This document shows, in pieces, positions 6,102-6,975 of a stretch of 6,975 bases of DNA. How positions within the stretch are numbered: position 1 is the stretch's first letter; the number at the start of each line of letters is the position of its first letter. The stretch spans positions 1-6,975 of the forward strand of contig JAJFLS010000242.1 in the NCBI GenBank assembly GCA_021772595.1, in the 5' to 3' direction. A program made the position numbers and the translations under genes. The notes beneath the pieces were generated by a model. That model saw only the letters and a program-made list of their open reading frames with translations, did no database searches and was not told the origin of the DNA. This DNA comes from Opitutales bacterium (GTDB taxonomy: Bacteria; Verrucomicrobiota; Verrucomicrobiia; Opitutales; Opitutaceae).

Positions 6102-6126
6102 GTAGCGTCCGGGCGCCGCCCCGGAC
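6102..6126 (+). repeat. Single REP-like unit, family D (GTAGCGTCC head)
   Basis: GTAG at 6102-6105 is followed directly by a perfect seven-pair stem, GTCCGGG (6107-6113) with CCCGGAC (6120-6126), and a 6-nt loop. This is the strongest single hairpin in the window. It has the GTAG-plus-stem layout of the other repeats but no inverted partner. The run TAAAAAA follows it on the + strand, so it is not an intrinsic terminator in the + direction. Confidence 0.55.
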
Positions 6127-6236
6127 TAAAAAATGAGGGTTATGTTATTTGTCCTACATTCTCTTGGACGTTCTTTTTACCGCCGCTTCGATTTGCCATC
6201 GGAGAAAATTCGTATTCGTTTACTCCTACAACCATT

Positions 6237-6975
6237 ATGAAAATAGGCGTCGTTAAAGAACTTAAGGAAGAGGAAAATCGTGTCGGCCTGCTTCCTGTTG
6301 GGGTAGAGATGCTCGTATCCGATGGACACGAGGTAATCGTCCAAAGTCGATCGGGAGAAGGAAGCGGCTTCGAGGACTCCGACTACGAGAACGCGGGAGC
6401 TCGCATCGTCGAAGAGTCGCGGGAGGTTTTCGCCGATGCCGAAATGATCGTCAAAGTGAAAGAGCCGATTCCGGAAGAGTACGGACTCATTCGAGAGGAT
6501 CAGATTGTCTTCACTTATTTCCACTTCGCTGCTTCTGAAGAACTGACGCAAGCTCTCATCAAATCGCGAGCGATCGCAATCGCCTACGAAACGATCCAGC
6601 TAAAAGACGGTTCGCTTCCCTTGCTCACGCCGATGAGTGAAGTTGCCGGGAGAATGGCCATTCAACAAGGCGCGAAGTATTTGGAACGCGAACACGGCGG
6701 ACGCGGCGTCTTGCTTGGCGGAGTTCCCGGAGCGCCGCCGGGAGTGGTCGTGGTAATCGGAGGCGGAGTCGTTGGATCCAACGCCGCTCGTATGGCCGCG
6801 GGACTTGGAGCCCAGGTCTTTCTGCTCGACGTGAACCTTCAACGTCTTCGCTACTTGGCGGATGTTATGCCTCCCAACGTGACGACCCTCATGTCCAATT
6901 CCGAGAACATCCGACGAGCGCTACGCGAGGCAGATGTGGTCGTATCGAGCATATTAATACCCGGCGGGCGATCGC
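6237..6975 (+). CDS. ald: Alanine dehydrogenase (3' partial)
   Basis: The frame is open from the ATG at 6237 to the window edge, giving 246 residues; the family is about 370 long, so roughly the last third is missing. The enzyme catalyses the NAD-dependent, reversible conversion of L-alanine to pyruvate and ammonium in the cytoplasm. Seen: 'MKIGVVKELKEEENRVGLLP' with R15; 'KVKEP' with K75; 'TYFHFAA' with H96; 'LPLLTPMSEVAGRMA' with S134; the NAD-binding motif G175-G-G177-V-V-G180; and D198 at the end of the second beta strand. These positions coincide with the substrate- and NAD-binding residues of the Mycobacterium tuberculosis enzyme as I recall them (R15, K75, H96, S134, D198). 'ILIPGGRS' follows near the edge. 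The later active-site Asp lies outside the window. The start fits family N-termini exactly, though no Shine-Dalgarno precedes it. Transhydrogenase alpha subunit is the related alternative, but the motifs favour Ald. Confidence 0.96.
   Translation, partial: MKIGVVKELKEEENRVGLLPVGVEMLVSDGHEVIVQSRSGEGSGFEDSDYENAGARIVEESREVFADAEMIVKVKEPIPEEYGLIREDQIVFTYFHFAASEELTQALIKSRAIAIAYETIQLKDGSLPLLTPMSEVAGRMAIQQGAKYLEREHGGRGVLLGGVPGAPPGVVVVIGGGVVGSNAARMAAGLGAQVFLLDVNLQRLRYLADVMPPNVTTLMSNSENIRRALREADVVVSSILIPGGRS

Larger units (their letters stand above)
5845..6236. other. Repeat-rich intergenic region upstream of ald
   Basis: This 392-bp region contains no credible gene. It holds a REP-like inverted pair flanked by a 14-nt inverted repeat, then three stem-loops in a row up to about 6126, and finally an A/T-richer stretch (6127-6236) that should contain the ald promoter. 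I cannot identify clear -35/-10 boxes there; TTGCCA (6193-6198) is a possible -35 box without a well-placed partner. No hairpin followed by a T-run, the usual intrinsic terminator, is seen after the EF-hand gene. Confidence 0.6.

Noticed and set aside
6102..6133. Intrinsic terminator (GC hairpin next to an A-run)
   Set aside because: The run after the stem is A, not T, on the + strand; read on the - strand the T-run precedes the stem. Neither direction gives hairpin-then-T.
6164..6224. Sigma70 promoter for ald (TTGGAC or TTGCCA with nearby A/T boxes)
   Set aside because: No -10 box with more than about half the consensus bases sits at 16-18 nt from either -35 candidate.

Overview
The window most likely comes from a Gram-negative bacterial chromosome. 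My best guess is a Verrucomicrobiota member of the Opitutales/Puniceicoccales type. That guess rests on the style of the proteins (a Tat-dependent GMC dehydrogenase pair and a large EF-hand membrane protein) and on intergenic gaps filled with short palindromic repeats; no marker gene is present to confirm it. GC content looks moderate and even, and I see no integrase, transposase, tRNA, rRNA or CRISPR array.

Layout, left to right. (1) 1-803, + strand: the C-terminal part of a class C beta-lactamase-like serine hydrolase, cut by the left edge. (2) 804-984: a convergent gap occupied by two inverted pairs of REP-like palindromes, the first overlapping the hydrolase stop codon. (3) 3306-985, - strand: a two-gene operon for a periplasmic sugar or polyol dehydrogenase. 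It has a GMC-family FAD catalytic subunit with a predicted Fe-S cysteine motif, followed after 15 nt by a Tat-exported small subunit of the gluconate 2-dehydrogenase subunit 3 family. No cytochrome subunit is encoded beside it. (4) 3307-3627: a divergent gap carrying a possible leader hairpin that includes the GMC start codon. (5) 3628-5844, + strand: a 738-residue uncharacterised protein with a perfect EF-hand loop, a cysteine-rich conserved core and about three C-terminal membrane segments. (6) 5845-6236: a repeat-rich gap with a third REP pair very like the REP of Pseudomonas putida as I remember it, a 14-nt inverted flank around it, and a row of stem-loops. (7) 6237-6975, + strand: the first two thirds of alanine dehydrogenase (ald), cut by the right edge.

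Functionally, the dehydrogenase pair would oxidise a sugar or polyol outside the cytoplasm, with the small subunit carrying the folded catalytic subunit through Tat. Alanine dehydrogenase links pyruvate/NADH with L-alanine and ammonium in the cytoplasm. The other genes show no clear pathway link. The most unusual content is non-coding: four different palindrome sequences that all begin with GTAG, three of them as inverted pairs with GTAG at the outer ends. This is the pattern expected of REP elements mobilised by RAYT (TnpA-REP) proteins, but no RAYT gene is in the window. The least understood gene is the EF-hand membrane protein.
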